A stretch of DNA of 64,000 nt from Epiperipatus broadwayi (lineage: Eukaryota > Onychophora > Udeonychophora > Euonychophora > Peripatidae). The stretch covers positions 4,662,972 through 4,726,971 of the forward strand of contig JAQFVV010006199.1 in the NCBI GenBank assembly GCA_028023455.1, read 5' to 3'. The notes below the pieces were generated by a model. That model searched no databases, was not told the DNA's origin, and worked only from the letters and a program-made list of their open reading frames with translations. Positions 22,818-34,536 of the stretch are shown here, one piece after another (the stretch's first letter is position 1; each line of letters opens with the position of its first letter). A program made the position numbers and the translations under genes.

Positions 22818-25800
22818 TCAGGAAAAGGAAAGAGCAGTTAAAGACCAGGTGTCATCAAAGACTTTACTGGAGGCAAGGAGCTGGTCACGTTTCTTGATTT
22901 TTTTGAGCATTTGATAAAACAATGGTATGATTTGTGGCGGGGGTAATTCCATGAGACTTTTGCATCTCACTATCCATATAGAATAAAGGACAAAGGTAGA
23001 AAGCCTTATTATTGAAAAAAATCCATTATGAATGGCATTTTCAAGTGAGAAAATCATATCAGGTCTTATGTTGGAATTGATTATAATTATATCTTTCAGA
23101 GTTTTAAGTCTTGGGCACCGGTGTATAATATGGTCTATGGTTTCATCTTCACAAGCACACAGACCACATATAGGGTCAATGCTGTTAAAACCTCTTCGGT
23201 GATAAAGAAACCAATTCATGGGTAGCACATTAAGATTTATTTTAATGATGAAGTCAAGGAATTTGGGTTCCAGACTCCATCTTTTGAAGTGTGTAATGAG
23301 TCTTTGGTTGGTTACTTTTAGGCTGTTTTTAATGGGTTGTTGTGTATAGTTGATTATATTGTATGCTTCCCATAAGGTGATTTTTTGGTTAAGGTTAAAG
23401 GGCATTATCGGGTTATAAAGTTGTAGGTGTTCTATTAGGGATGCTATCCATGAACTGAAAGAGGGTGGAGGATGATCTGTCAGTGTAATTTTTTTAATAA
23501 TGTTAGAGTATCTGCAGGAGAGGATCAGATTATGTAGAGTGTTGTGGGTTTTCTGTAAAATGATTGCTTGTATTGAGTGGAATGACAGTCCATTGAACCT
23601 GCGTGGTTGTTGGATACCTCACAAGCTAATAGCAACTGTCCTTCCTCTCCAGAGAAGTTTGGTGCATAATCGGTTAATTTTATTTTGAAACTGTTTAGAC
23701 ATTTTCACGAATGGAAGATAGTATGAGATTTTTGGCATTATGATCATGTTGAGGAGGCCAACCTTTCCACATAATGAAAGGTATACTCTAGAGAGTGAAG
23801 TGGTGATGGCTTCAGTTGAATGGAGGATTGCATCTTGAATCTTTCTTGCCATTGCAGTTGGAGTTTTGTAGATTGGGAAACCTATGTATCTTTGGGGTTT
23901 TGCAGAAAAGGGAGAGTTAATTTGTTTATCAGACATTATCTTCCAGATGGAAGATTTGTTCAAATTTATTTGTAGGCCAAGTTTCACTGTATTTCTGTTT
24001 AATATGTTCATGAGCTGGGGAAGATATTTAATGGTGGGAAGCACAACCATGATGTCATCTATATATGCAAATACATTGAAGTTTTTATTGAGAGAAGGAA
24101 GGAAAATTTCAGGGAGGTTTTTTTCTATATCCATCAGAAGAAGGGTTGATGTATGCTGTGAAGAAAAGGGCACTGAGTGGAGATCCTTGAGGGATCGACT
24201 TGTATGGCTTGAAGCCTGGTGTGATCTTGCCATCAAGAGAGAGAAAAATCTCTCTGTTGTTGAGCAGATTGCTTACCATCTGTACAATCCCAGATGGAAT
24301 GTTGCATTCCAACAGAATATCCAGGAGGATGTTTATCTGGACTGAATCAAATGCTGCCGCAACATTCAGCTGGACAGCAATAGGTTTTGATTTACGATGT
24401 CCTCTGACGTAATTGAACAGTGCAGTTACATTGGACATAGCATGCGAGGTTGATGATCCCTTTTTTCCATATTGGTTTGATGAGATATGGCTAAGAATTT
24501 GAGTTTGGATTTGATCTTTAATGACCGAGTCAATTATCTTGATAAGCAATGGCGTCATGGAAATTGGCTGGATACTGTTAATGTCGTTTAGTGGTTTTTC
24601 TATTTTAATAAAAGGCATGAGTGCCACTGGGTAAAGATCTGTTATGTTTCTGTTGCCGGAGGCTAGGTGATCAATCATTTTTTTAATAATTGGCACAGTG
24701 AATTGACTGAGGTGTTTGAGAAGGAAATTTGGGATGCCATGAAGGCCAGGATGAATGCCGTCAGGGAGAGATGTTATCTTCTTTTTGATTTGGATTTCCA
24801 TGATGCCATGTTTGCCAGGGTCACCAGCATCCAACCAGCTGTTTATAGGAGGAGCTCCATCTTTTTGCATTAATTGGCAGAATTGTTTGCTGAAGTGCTG
24901 CATCATTGGAAAGCCAATAAGTGCTGCATCATTGGAAAGCCAATAAGATTGTTCCATTAGTATTAATGGATAAGGGAGTGATTTGTTTTTATTGTACCCC
25001 AGTGCCCATCTGAGGTAGTCTCTCGTCCAGCAGTGTTGTTGTGCTAAGAAACATTTGTCTCTTCTGATGAATATATATTCTGCAAGGGACTTTCGGTTGA
25101 TTTTGTAGAGATTTTTAAGGAAGATAATTTTATTTGTGAAATTTTGTTGTGATGCTTGAAGTTGTATATTAATGTCTGCTAGGTCATTTAGAAGACCATT
25201 AGGTCCTTTGATTTTCCTGGTGTAGTGATTTAATATGGACTGTAGTATTCCAATGAAGGCAAACCAGCCCTCCTCAGCAGGAAGGGAAAGGATGCTTATT
25301 TTCTGGAAAAGGATGTATGCCTCAGACACTATCATTTCGGTCATATTTGATTGGGTGATCATGTGGATGGTTTTACCAGGTCCATCAATAGGTGTAGGGA
25401 TTGAAATAGGTGTAAGTTTTAAGATTAGAGCCATATGATCAGAGAAAGCAACAGGGGCCAAGGCTGCATCAAGGTTGAAGTGGAGGTCTGGGGTGTAGTA
25501 AACCAAATCAATCAGGGATTTTTTAGTTTTAGTATAGAAAGAGTAGGCTTCAGGAGGGAAGAAGCCCTCTCCACACATTAATCTGTGATTTATTAGATGC
25601 AAAAATCTCTTGTTGAATTCATTGTATGTGGTGTTAAAGTCTCCCAGAAGAATAGTAGGGGAGGCTCTGTTAGCGTTGATGGCATGCATTTAGGATATGG
25701 ATTATTTTTAGATATTGAGAGGTGTCTTTGGCTGTATATATATATATATATATAAGCTATGATGATTGGATAACCCCAATAGTCAATTTCTATGATAATA

Positions 25801-26094
25801 ATATTGGCATCTAGGAATAGAATGCTAAAACTGTTTGGTGGTGTTGACTTGCTGAGAAGAATACCGACTCCACCTGAAGCAGAATGGCCTATGGATAATC
25901 TAGTAAATCCGAGAGCTGAGAGAAGAAGTAGTATTTTATGATCAGTCTTATGGTGATATTTAGTTTCAGAAGTATATGAGGGGAGCAGAGCAAGTATATG
26001 AGGGGAGCAGAGCGAGAGCCAGTTTTTAATAGCTAGAACTCTATCAATTGAATTAGATGCCACGAATGTTAATGCCAGCAATTTTGCAGAACAT
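22818..26094 (-). pseudogene. LINE-A ORF2: AP-type endonuclease plus reverse transcriptase (inactivated)
   Basis: The likely start is the ATG at 26,094 (MFCKIAGINIRG), 97 bases past the ORF1 stop. Endonuclease motifs in order are NIRG, SETK near 25,970, GGVGILL, LLGDFN near 25,640, SLIDLVYY and SDH near 25,430. Reverse transcriptase motifs are SLPDGIH, LNVAAAFDSV, IPQGSPLSALFF near 24,190 and FAYIDDIMVV near 24,060. A C-terminal Cys/His finger C-x2-C-x8-H-x4-C (CGLC...HIIHRC) lies near 23,150. Lesions: a TA-repeat expansion at 25,735-25,754, a frameshift near 24,150, breaks between 23,620 and 23,405, and the first catalytic Asp replaced by Asn (LN instead of LD in copy 1). The enzyme would nick target DNA and copy the LINE RNA; this copy cannot. 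Confidence 0.9.
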
Positions 26095-26190
26095 GATAGA
26101 TTAATCCAAACCATCCTCAGCAAAGTGTACCAAGTCAATGTGGGACATCTCCATGTTAATGAGTTCTGATGTTGTTTGGCAATCAGAGTC

Positions 26191-28741
26191 TTATGATTGA
26201 ACTTGTGGATGGATTGGTGATATATTTGTTGGTTGAGGAAATGCATCCATGAAGTCTTCGGTGTCTGATGAAGTAGTGTAATCTGTCTGAGATTCGTCAG
26301 ATGGATCAATGGTATCGATGGTTATAGGATCCATGGTTTTCCTCTTTTTTTCTATGGATTTGCGAAGCTTTGTGCTGGATATATCTGAAATTTGTTTGCT
26401 AGAGGGTGGTGGTGAATAATGTATCGGATGGGAGCTGTCATCATCAGAGCTTGATTTATCTGAGCGAATTGATTTTCTTTTAATTTTCTTATTTGTATTT
26501 TGGGTATTTGTTGTGTCAGTTTTTTGGGGGTTTTTAAGTTTAATAGTGTTGTTTTCTTTTTCCTGTTCTTTTGATGAAAGTGTTTTTTTATTGTTATAAG
26601 AATTTGGTTTAAATTTTAGACCTGAGTCATTTTTGGTTCGCTGTAACTGTTGTGAAATATTAATTATGCTGACTTTCGGGTTGAGTGTTTGATAAGTCTT
26701 TTTATCTGGATGGTTAATTATTGCAGACATTGAAGAATTGAGGACAGTTTGTGGATCACTTTGTTTAGGTTTGTTAGACTTAGCTGGCCCGAATGATGAT
26801 GTATCATTGGTTTTAAGCTGGGTGGGAGTTGTTATAGATGAATTGTTTTGAAATTTTTTAAGTGTATTTTCTTCATTGCCTGGGTTTTCCTTGCTCTCAT
26901 TAGGTGGTTTGATCATATTGTCTTCTTTTGTAGAAAGAGTTTGACCTAGCATTGTTTCTCGGGGATTAGTATAATATGTATCGTATGTATGATCTTGAGT
27001 ATTATTGGTTTGAGAGATTGGTTTAGTAGCAGTATATGTTATTGCTTGGTTCCCTGATTTACTACTATTAGTGTAGAGGTTGACATTTGTTCTTTCTTGA
27101 AGATTTTCATTTTGAGAGATAGGTTTGGATGTGAATGGGTTTGTTGGAGGATTTATTTGAATCAGATTGTCTGGGTTTGTGAGGTTGCTGTTTGAATTAG
27201 TCCCATGTGGTGATTGTCTATTTAAGGATGTGATAGCCATATTAATAGGTCTACCAGGACATCTGTGAACTTTATTCTTTTTAATACCACAGTGTGTGCA
27301 TATTCTTGCTGCACAATCTTTAATGAGGTGTGTTCTTTGAAGGCGGAAGAAACATTGTGGCTGTACTCCCCTGAAGGTCAAAACCATAGGAGAGCCTCTT
27401 GCAGTAATAATGGTGGGTAAGTCAGTGGGTATAATGTTTTTCTTTAATGTAAGTGTGAAGATAACTGTATTGGACAGGATTTGATATTCAAAGTGAGGGT
27501 TTAATAGGTGTTTAAATTTGCTAACTGAACCATAATTAATAAGGATGTCTTGTAGTTCTTGTTCTTTCAAGTGGGCAAGGCAGTTTTGAATTATGCCGGA
27601 TAGTGTAACTGGACGGTTCATATCTATAGAGCATAGTATATAATTTCCTAAAGATCTGTAGTTATTTTTAAGTTCATATGGTCTGCCCACGTTTTAAACT
27701 CAATGATAACATAGTGGTCATTGGGATGATTAAGGATCATGTGAATGCCTCTGCCTAATTGATTTTGATTGATTAGACTGAATAGTTGTTCTAGAGGGAA
27801 CTTATATAACACACATTGTTGATTTGTTATGGCTAAGATTAATGACTTATCACTGTAATAGTTTGTAAATGATTTATACAGAGTGTTGGGAATCGTTTTG
27901 TTGAAATCGTTATTTATTTTTAGGAACATGTCGTCATTAAGATCGTTTATATTAAATGAGACATTTTCCAGAGTGTTTGATTCTTGTTCTGTGTCTAATT
28001 CTGAGATATTCAAATATATTTCATTGAAATTATCAGCCTTAATATTTTCGTAGATGCTCTCAGAATTTTTAGACCTTACGATATTTGCGTATGTAGAGGA
28101 ATTATTTCAATATTGGAATTGAGGAAGTTGGTTTAGATTGTAAGTTGGCTGATGTAGCAATGGATTGTTCTGTGCTATAATCTTTCTTTGTTTTGGAATG
28201 AGATTTATTAGTTTTAAAATTTATTTCTTCTTTTTGATTTTTAAATTTACTGTTGACAAACTGTAATGTGACAGTGCTGGTTTTGTCGACCTCTGGTGGA
28301 AAAGTTTTTACTTTAAAAAATTCACCAAAATCATCTTGGTAATTTTGTCTATTATTTTCAGATATGGTTTTCAGGGTATTATTGGGCAAAAGAAATTGTT
28401 CATTAGAGTCTTCTGAGGGTGTGTAAAGTCTTGGGAGAGGAGATGATTGGTTTTTGCTTGTATTTTTAAGGATTTCAATAGTTTCGCTTGATGAGATATT
28501 TATGCTATTGTTTATATTAGGGGTAAGTTGAATATTTTCTAAACTTTTGTTGATATTTGCAATGATGTTTTCATTTGATTTACTGGTTTATGGGTTTTTA
28601 TTTGTTGTAGAAGTTAGTTTAGTTGCATTTAGATTAGATCTAAGGCTATAATATTTACAACCGATGACTGCATTGCTAGATTGAATGCTGAGATTGGGGC
28701 TAACATTAATTTGAGAGTTATCGATTATATTATCACTTTCC
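26191..28741 (-). pseudogene. LINE-A ORF1: nucleic-acid-binding protein with zinc-knuckle-like motifs (broken)
   Basis: The frame opens with an ATG at 28,741 (MESDNIIDNS) and stays open to 28,102 except for one TAA at 28,588-28,590. After a frameshift it continues at about 28,060-27,648, and after another near 27,690-27,650 it runs to the stop at 26,191. The middle part (27,650-27,250) ends in two knuckle-like Cys/His blocks, CFFRLQRTHLIKDC and CTHCGIKKNKVHRC; the first has Arg where a second Cys is usual. The C-terminal ~300 residues are low-complexity, rich in Asn, Thr, Ser and Lys. Such ORF1 products bind LINE RNA in the ribonucleoprotein. With three lesions it would not make a full protein. 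Confidence 0.8.
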
Positions 28742-30240
28742 ATAATATATAATGATTAAAACCGACTTACCTTGAATAGAAAACGTAAAGGTAAGGGGAT
28801 AATTGTCCCTGTCTTCTTGAAACTGAATCGCTAAGGGACACTTTTTTAAGACCAGTTGCAAAGATGGCTGCCAAAAGTGGAAGTCGATAAGTGTTTTTTT
28901 CTTTTCATTCAATTAAAAAAGAGCTAGTTTAAATAATAAAAATGAATACTGATTGTAAATACTGATACAAGTTCTGCAAAGAAGAGATATTGGTAATTAA
29001 ATATCCCATGGTAACTGCAAAAAAAAAAATAATGAACAAAAATCTAAAGAAAGATAAATATTTGAAGAAGGACTGAGGGTGGTATTCAACATACAAATGC
29101 AAGAGGGATACAAAAGGAATGGACATAGATAAAGAAGTGTCTTTTGTTCTTTGGATTTTTCGCAAGATGTTAAAATACCCTGCGATAGCTGCTGATATCC
29201 AGATGGGTGGCTAGAATGCCTGTACATTGTTGATTGTTCCATTCCCTCAAACATACAATGATTTAGAAGAGTGAAGTTGCCACCCACCTAAAATAGAAGC
29301 ATCACATCAAAGCTGGAACTCAAAAGTACAGATCATGAAGAAAAGCTGTGGATTACTTCTATTACCAAAGAATGATTCTACTAAACAAAGTAATATCTGA
29401 AAGACATCTTAAAAGAGATTGTATGCTTTCATTGATGGTAAGAAATTAGATTTTTGAACTTATAAGGTTATTGAAATAACTTTCTAGAATACTCACATCT
29501 CACTTAAACTAGGAAAAAAAATAACATAATTTAATGGACATAATGAGCTATTTATGTGGTTAATGAATCCAAGAATAATTTTGCTATAATAATACAAATT
29601 TTCTTTTGTTGTTTTGCTTTTATTGAAAATGCTCATAAATAAAAAAGAGAGAATTACAATGTGTCATTTATTTAAGACTCATAACTATATTTTTTCAGTG
29701 ATCTTCTTTGTAAATTCAACTGTTGATACCAACACAATTTTATTATATTTTAGATTTATTATTTGTGAGATACCATATAGATATATAATATACTAGCATT
29801 AGTTTGTATTAATATTATAGTGATAAGTTAATATATGGGTTATTTGTTTGTATTAATATTATAGTGATAAGTTAATATATGGGTGATTTGTTCATTCACA
29901 TTATAGGGAGGGCATTGGTTTGGTAAGAAAAAAGGGAGAAACATACCTTCATTGTCAATTTAATAGGGATATCTAAATAGAATCCTGGCACCTAATAAAA
30001 ACAAATTTAAACTATTAAAAATGATTATATAAAGAAACTTAGTTATATTAGAACTGTATTACCATGAGAAATATACTACACTTATGTTAACACTAAAATG
30101 GTTTAGTGCAATTGTCTATATTAGGTGTGGGTGTGGGAGGTAATGGGTAAATCTTTAACATATATATATATATATATAAAACTAATCTTACAGCCATTCA
30201 TGTCTAATAAATGGCATTAGAAGTATATAAAATGGTACAA

Positions 30241-30258
30241 TGGCTGCCCAAATGATGA
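30241..30258 (+). promoter_or_regulatory. Candidate primer-binding site
   Basis: TGGCTGCCCAAATGATGA begins with TGG, the complement of the tRNA CCA end, one base after the 5' LTR. Its position is right for an LTR retrotransposon. I could not match the following bases to a particular tRNA. Confidence 0.45.
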
Positions 30259-30744
30259 GTCTCAAAGAAACCATGACATGAGATAAGAGAAATCAATGAG
30301 AAAGCAATATGTTATTAATATATTTGCAGCTTGGATTGTGAATGCAATATATAAAGATAAGGTGAAAGTGAAAAAAAAATTTCTCTAAGCAGCAACCAAA
30401 AAAAATATGTGATGTTAACATATTTTGGTAATACACTATGCAGTTGAAATAAAAACAAAAGTTGTTTTGAATAAAGAGAGGGAGGGGACAGGTAGTGAAG
30501 TCTCTCTTTAATTTTCTGTCATTTTGTTAGGTAAAAATAGGGCAAAAATAACACACACCATCATAACTATATACAAATACAATGTGAGTTTTTTGGTCTA
30601 TTTATTGAGACGGGTGTTTTCATAATATTCAGATAACATTCAAAAGTGATAAGGGGGAAAAGGGGAATTGGTATATGTAAGGAACAAAATAAAATTTACA
30701 GCCAAAGTTAGTAGTCTTAAAAAAAATTTTAGAAGAGAAGGGAA

Positions 30745-30816
30745 TATATATATATATATATGTGATTTTTTATATACCAATTATATATATATATATATAT
30801 ATATATATTACTTCAA

Positions 30817-30857
<41 letters not shown>

Positions 30858-30864
30858 GAAGTAA
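30745..30864. repeat. AT microsatellite inside a palindrome
   Basis: Several TA runs; the longest, about 30,819-30,851, is flanked by TTACTTCAAG on the left and its complement CTTGAAGTAA on the right. The whole can fold as a cruciform. It lies in the LTR element's leader, upstream of gag. Confidence 0.85.
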
Positions 30865-31141
30865 GTAACATTGAGCAGTTGTTAATAATTTGACATTATA
30901 TACATATATTATAAGAGAGTGAATTAAATTGAGAGGAGGCAAAGGAGTGAAAATGACCATTGATAAGGAAAAAGAAAGGACAGCATTGAGCCAATAATGA
31001 GAAAGTTATTTCAAGAGCTCATATTGGAATGGAAAAAAAATTAAAAACAGAATTTATGGGGGAAATTTAAAATGTCATAGGGGAAGAGATAAAGGGAATA
31101 AAACAGAATTTGAAGGGATGGAAGACAGACTAATAAACTAG

Positions 31142-32016
31142 GTGGAGAAGGTACTAGGGAAAAAAACAAAAGTAAGCAAGACAGAAATAGACTCAAGAGG
31201 GCAAGTGGAAGACAGCCTTGTTAAGACAAAAACAGGAGGAGAGGAAGTCTCAGAGAAGGTGATTACAAATGAGGAAAATATACCCATGGGGGTAAATCAA
31301 GTCTTGAAAATAAACATGTTCAATGGACAAGATAGCATGTCACAAGTAGAGCATATACAAAGCTTAGAAGAATACTTTTCTATAAATAAAATGGCAGAAG
31401 ACATTAAACTGATGGTGTCATCTACTAATTTACAGGGATTGGCTCAAGTGTGGTGGGAAAATTTGAGAGGCCAACAAATTTTAGTCAATACATGTGTGTG
31501 TTAACCAAAAGCTATTGGAATGAGGGTCACCAGGAAAGAATAAAGTTCAAAGTCTCACAAGTGAAATGTAGAATGGAAGAACTATATGTGCCTTTCTTGC
31601 TCAGTTGAGGGTTTTAACAGAATATCCGATGACAGAGAAGCAAATCATCAAGTTTGTGCGGAAAATGTGTCCTACTTCAGTGGGAAAACTACTAATTAGG
31701 AATGGGTGTGAGAAAGTGGAACAAGTAGCAGACTTGCTGGGTAAATTGGACAGAAATAGATGCAATAATAAATACATGTCTAAGAGAATTGAGCATCAGT
31801 TGAATACCATTACATTAATAGATAACTCAGGTCTTGGGAACAAAGGAAAGGAGTCTTCAACAAAAATTTAAAAAAATAACATGGTTGAGATATCAGTCAC
31901 CAGGGGAAACATGTAGAAATCATGATGGGCATCCTGAAAGATCTGGACATCAGGTAAATGAACTAGTGCAAGTAGCACATGGATCAAGCTGTGTAACCAA
32001 CATTGAATTACACTAA
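31142..32016 (+). pseudogene. Gypsy-like gag relic
   Basis: Three overlapping frames (31,142-31,504, 31,605-31,871 and 31,834-32,016) together resemble a retrotransposon Gag. A charged N-terminal part is followed by INMFNGQDSMSQVEHIQSLE, then LAQVWWENLRG (the typical A-x-x-W-W core of this family), EYPMTEKQIIKFVRKM and a Lys/Arg-rich stretch ending near 31,870. No clear CCHC knuckle was found. At least two frameshifts and a stop at 31,501 break it. No ATG-initiated frame covers the full N terminus. It is the only coding remnant in the element's internal region. Confidence 0.7.
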
Positions 32017-32572
32017 CAGATAGTATTAATTTAAATTAGGACAGATTTTATGAGAATGACTTTGGATTTGTTCCTGGATAAAATGAAATTGGTTACACAT
32101 AATGATCTGAACATAAACATAGGTATAAAGAAATAGGTATAACTGGCAGTATGCCAGAAAGCTATAATATGGGTTAAGGAGGTGGGATGAAATAACTGGG
32201 ATGAAATAACAATTTGAGTATATCATGTCTCTACACTGTACACCATTTGGTAGTAGGACCTTCCTAATGACTGTAAGTCTTCATAGAGCAAGGTCCCAGA
32301 TGTATGGGGGCTGGATCTTGCCACTGTATATCTATGACTCTCATTAAGTGACAGAGCTTGGTCCACAGGTGGGATAGTGAATGGCTGCCAAGATATGATT
32401 ATAATGGTCCAGAGAAATTACATATCCCATCACATTAGAAAAGTAGTCTAGCATATGAAAATGCTTGAGTCTTCTGCCCATCAGACAATGGTGGATGATT
32501 GCAGTATACAAGTATACAAATATTGTTAAATAGAATAAATTTGCCAAAATACCTAGTTTATTTTTATAATTA

Positions 32573-32585
32573 ACCTTGGGGGTAT
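32573..32585 (+). promoter_or_regulatory. Weak polypurine-like tract before the 3' LTR
   Basis: CTTGGGGGTAT directly precedes the 3' LTR start. The G-run is in the place of a polypurine tract but is short and broken by T, as expected if decayed. Confidence 0.3.
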
Positions 32586-34536
32586 TGCAACCATGAAAGG
32601 TGTGTTGGCAGTTAAATTTGAAGATAGTGCTAAAGTGAATATAAAGAAAAAAGGAAAATAAAGTATAAATATATTTGATATAGATACAATTTAATATATA
32701 GAGTAAATATTTTATTGGATTAAAATTAAAAAAATTCTTTTTTTTTAGGCAATACATAGTGTGTTGTTTTTTTCTTTTCTTTCAATTAAAAAACAGCAAG
32801 TTTAAATAATAAATGTGAATAGTCATTGTAAATATTGATACAAGTTCTGCAAAGGAGAGATTGGTAATTAAATATAGCTATGGTAAATACAAAAAAAAGG
32901 AAGATAAAACTTTGAAGAAGGAATGCAGTGGTATTCAATGTACAAATGCATAATGAGTTTTCAGAGGAATATAAAAGGAATGGACTGAGATAAGGGAATA
33001 TAAAAGGAATGGACTTAGATAAAGTGTTTTTTTTTTTTGGGGGGGGGTTTACAAGATGATAAACTACTCCATGATAACTGCTTATATTTAGATGGGTGGT
33101 TAGAATGCCCATATTGCCAATCATTCTGTTTCTCAAACATACTTACAATAATTTAAAAGAGTGGTGTTGCCATCCACCTAAAATAGAAGTCTCATGTCAA
33201 AGCTGTAACTTAAAATACAGATCATGAAGAAAACATGTGGATTACATGTATTATCAAATAATGATTCAACTAAACAATCTTACCATTAAGAAATTAGATT
33301 TTTGAACTTATAAGCTTATTGAAATAACTTTATAGAATACTCACATCTCAAATAAAACAGAAGAAAAGAGAACATAATTTAAATGGACCATAATAAACTA
33401 TATATCTATGGTTAATGAATCCAAGAATAATTTTGATATAATAATACAATTTTTTTTTTGTTTGTTGTTTTGCTTTTATTGAAAATGTTCATAAATAAAA
33501 AAAAGGAGAAAGATTATAATCTGTCATTTGTTTAAGCCTCCTAAATATATTCTTTCAATGGTCTTCTTTGTAAATTCAACTGTTGATGCCAACACAATTT
33601 TATTATATTTTAGATTTATTATTTGTGAGGTCACAATATAGACATATGATATACTTGCATTAGTTTGTATAAATATTATAGTGATAAGTTAATATATGGG
33701 CATTTTTTCATTTACATTATAGAGAGAGCTTTTATGTGTTAAGAAAAAAGGGGTAAAAGTACCTTCATTGTCGATTTAATAGGGATATCTAGATATAATC
33801 CTGACACCTAATAAGAAAACAAATTTAAAGTATTAAAAGTGCCAATATAAGGAAAGTTAGTTAGTTATAATCATGACCATATTGCCTGGGAAATATGCTA
33901 TGCTTATGCTAAAACCTAAAATGGTTAACTACAATTGTCTAGATTAGGTGTGGGCATGTGAGGTAATGGGTATATCTTTAACAGATATATATATATATAT
34001 ATATTTCCATTACAATATATATATATATAAATTATTAATCAATGTCTGTATTCTGATTATAATAAAAATATACAATTATTCAAAACAATACAATAATTAA
34101 TATAGTAAAAATATTTCATAAAAATAAATATATACCACAATTTAATAGTAGTACTTTCAACTATCTATGTAGTCATTATCAACTAGATTCAAATTGTATT
34201 ACAAAAAACTGTTACAAATGTAAACAAAAAGTAATACATCATACGTCAATTTTCCCACAATGCCAATATAAAAATTAATGAATTGTGGAAAAATTGATGT
34301 ATGACATATTACTTTTTGTTTACATTTGGAACGGTTTTTTGTAATACAATTTGAATCTAGCTGATAATGACTACATTGATAGTTGAAAGTACTTCTATTA
34401 AATTGTGGTATATATTTGTTTTTTAAAATATTTTTTACTGTATTAATTATTGTATTGTTTTGAAAAATTATATATATACTAATCTTACAGCCTTTTATGT
34501 TGAATAAATGGCTTTAGACATATATAAAACAGTACA
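32586..34536 (+). repeat. 3' LTR, interrupted by a foldback palindrome
   Basis: Aligns with the split 5' LTR from TGCAAC to GTACA. At about 34,005-34,478 it carries an insertion absent from the 5' LTR, where the sequence runs straight from an AT tract into CTAATCTTACAGCC (30,160-30,192). Without the insertion it is about 1.47 kb. Confidence 0.75.
34068..34475. mobile_element. Foldback element: ~195 bp inverted arms, ~20 bp loop
   Basis: The left arm 34,068-34,261 and right arm 34,281-34,475 are reverse complements with roughly 90% identity by eye (shared blocks AATGTAAACAAAAAGTAATA and TATATACCACAATTTAATAG). The palindrome sits in an AT tract of the 3' LTR, and the 5' LTR gives the empty site. 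It is non-coding and probably a non-autonomous DNA transposon inserted at TA or AT, superfamily unknown. Confidence 0.75.

Larger units (their letters stand above)
22545..28889 (-). mobile_element. LINE-A copy 2: apparently full-length 6.3 kb non-LTR retrotransposon
   Basis: The element is bounded by AGTGTTTTTT at 22,535-22,544 and again at 28,890-28,899 (~10 bp target duplication). The related 3' LTR at about 32,765-32,800 shows the uninterrupted sequence. On the minus strand it has a ~150 bp 5' leader, ORF1, ORF2 and a ~270 bp 3' UTR with AATAAA near its end. Homology to copy 1 at 7.1-10.3 kb confirms a family. Clade is unsure: an AP-type endonuclease, ORF1 knuckle-like motifs and no RNase H seen fit Jockey/I-like or L1/Tx1-like groups. 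Confidence 0.85.
21801..30239 (+). repeat. 5' LTR, interrupted by a hAT MITE and a LINE
   Basis: Homologous to the 3' LTR in three blocks: 21,801-21,960, about 22,515-22,544, and 28,890-30,239. The rest is the hAT MITE (22,101-22,465), LINE-A (22,545-28,889) and ~200 bp without a match in the 3' LTR. A 44 bp tandem duplication starts at 29,802 and 29,846 in this copy only. Subtracting the two insertions leaves about 1.7 kb. Open frames at 28,929-29,287 are not conserved as protein in the other LTR. Confidence 0.75.
21801..34536 (+). mobile_element. Old LTR retrotransposon (gag only) carrying nested insertions
   Basis: The LTRs begin TGCAAC (21,801 and 32,586) and end GTACA (30,239 and 34,536), with TG...CA ends. 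A TGG-initial primer-binding-like sequence starts at 30,241, one base past the 5' LTR. A G-run lies just before the 3' LTR. AT dinucleotide tracts abut both outer ends (21,793-21,800 and 34,537 onward), consistent with a target duplication in an AT tract. The internal region is only ~2.3 kb and keeps a broken gag but no protease, reverse transcriptase or integrase. LTR divergence by eye is large, so the element is old. Gypsy affinity is inferred from gag and structure. Confidence 0.75.

Noticed and set aside
23884-24946. Plus-strand open frames of 60-153 codons
   Set aside because: They lie antisense to the LINE-A reverse transcriptase, which is clear on the minus strand; they are shadows.
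28929-29287. Minus-strand frames of 78 and 96 codons, and a similar one at 32,786-33,136
   Set aside because: They are in the two copies of the LTR, and the reading frames are not conserved between the copies.
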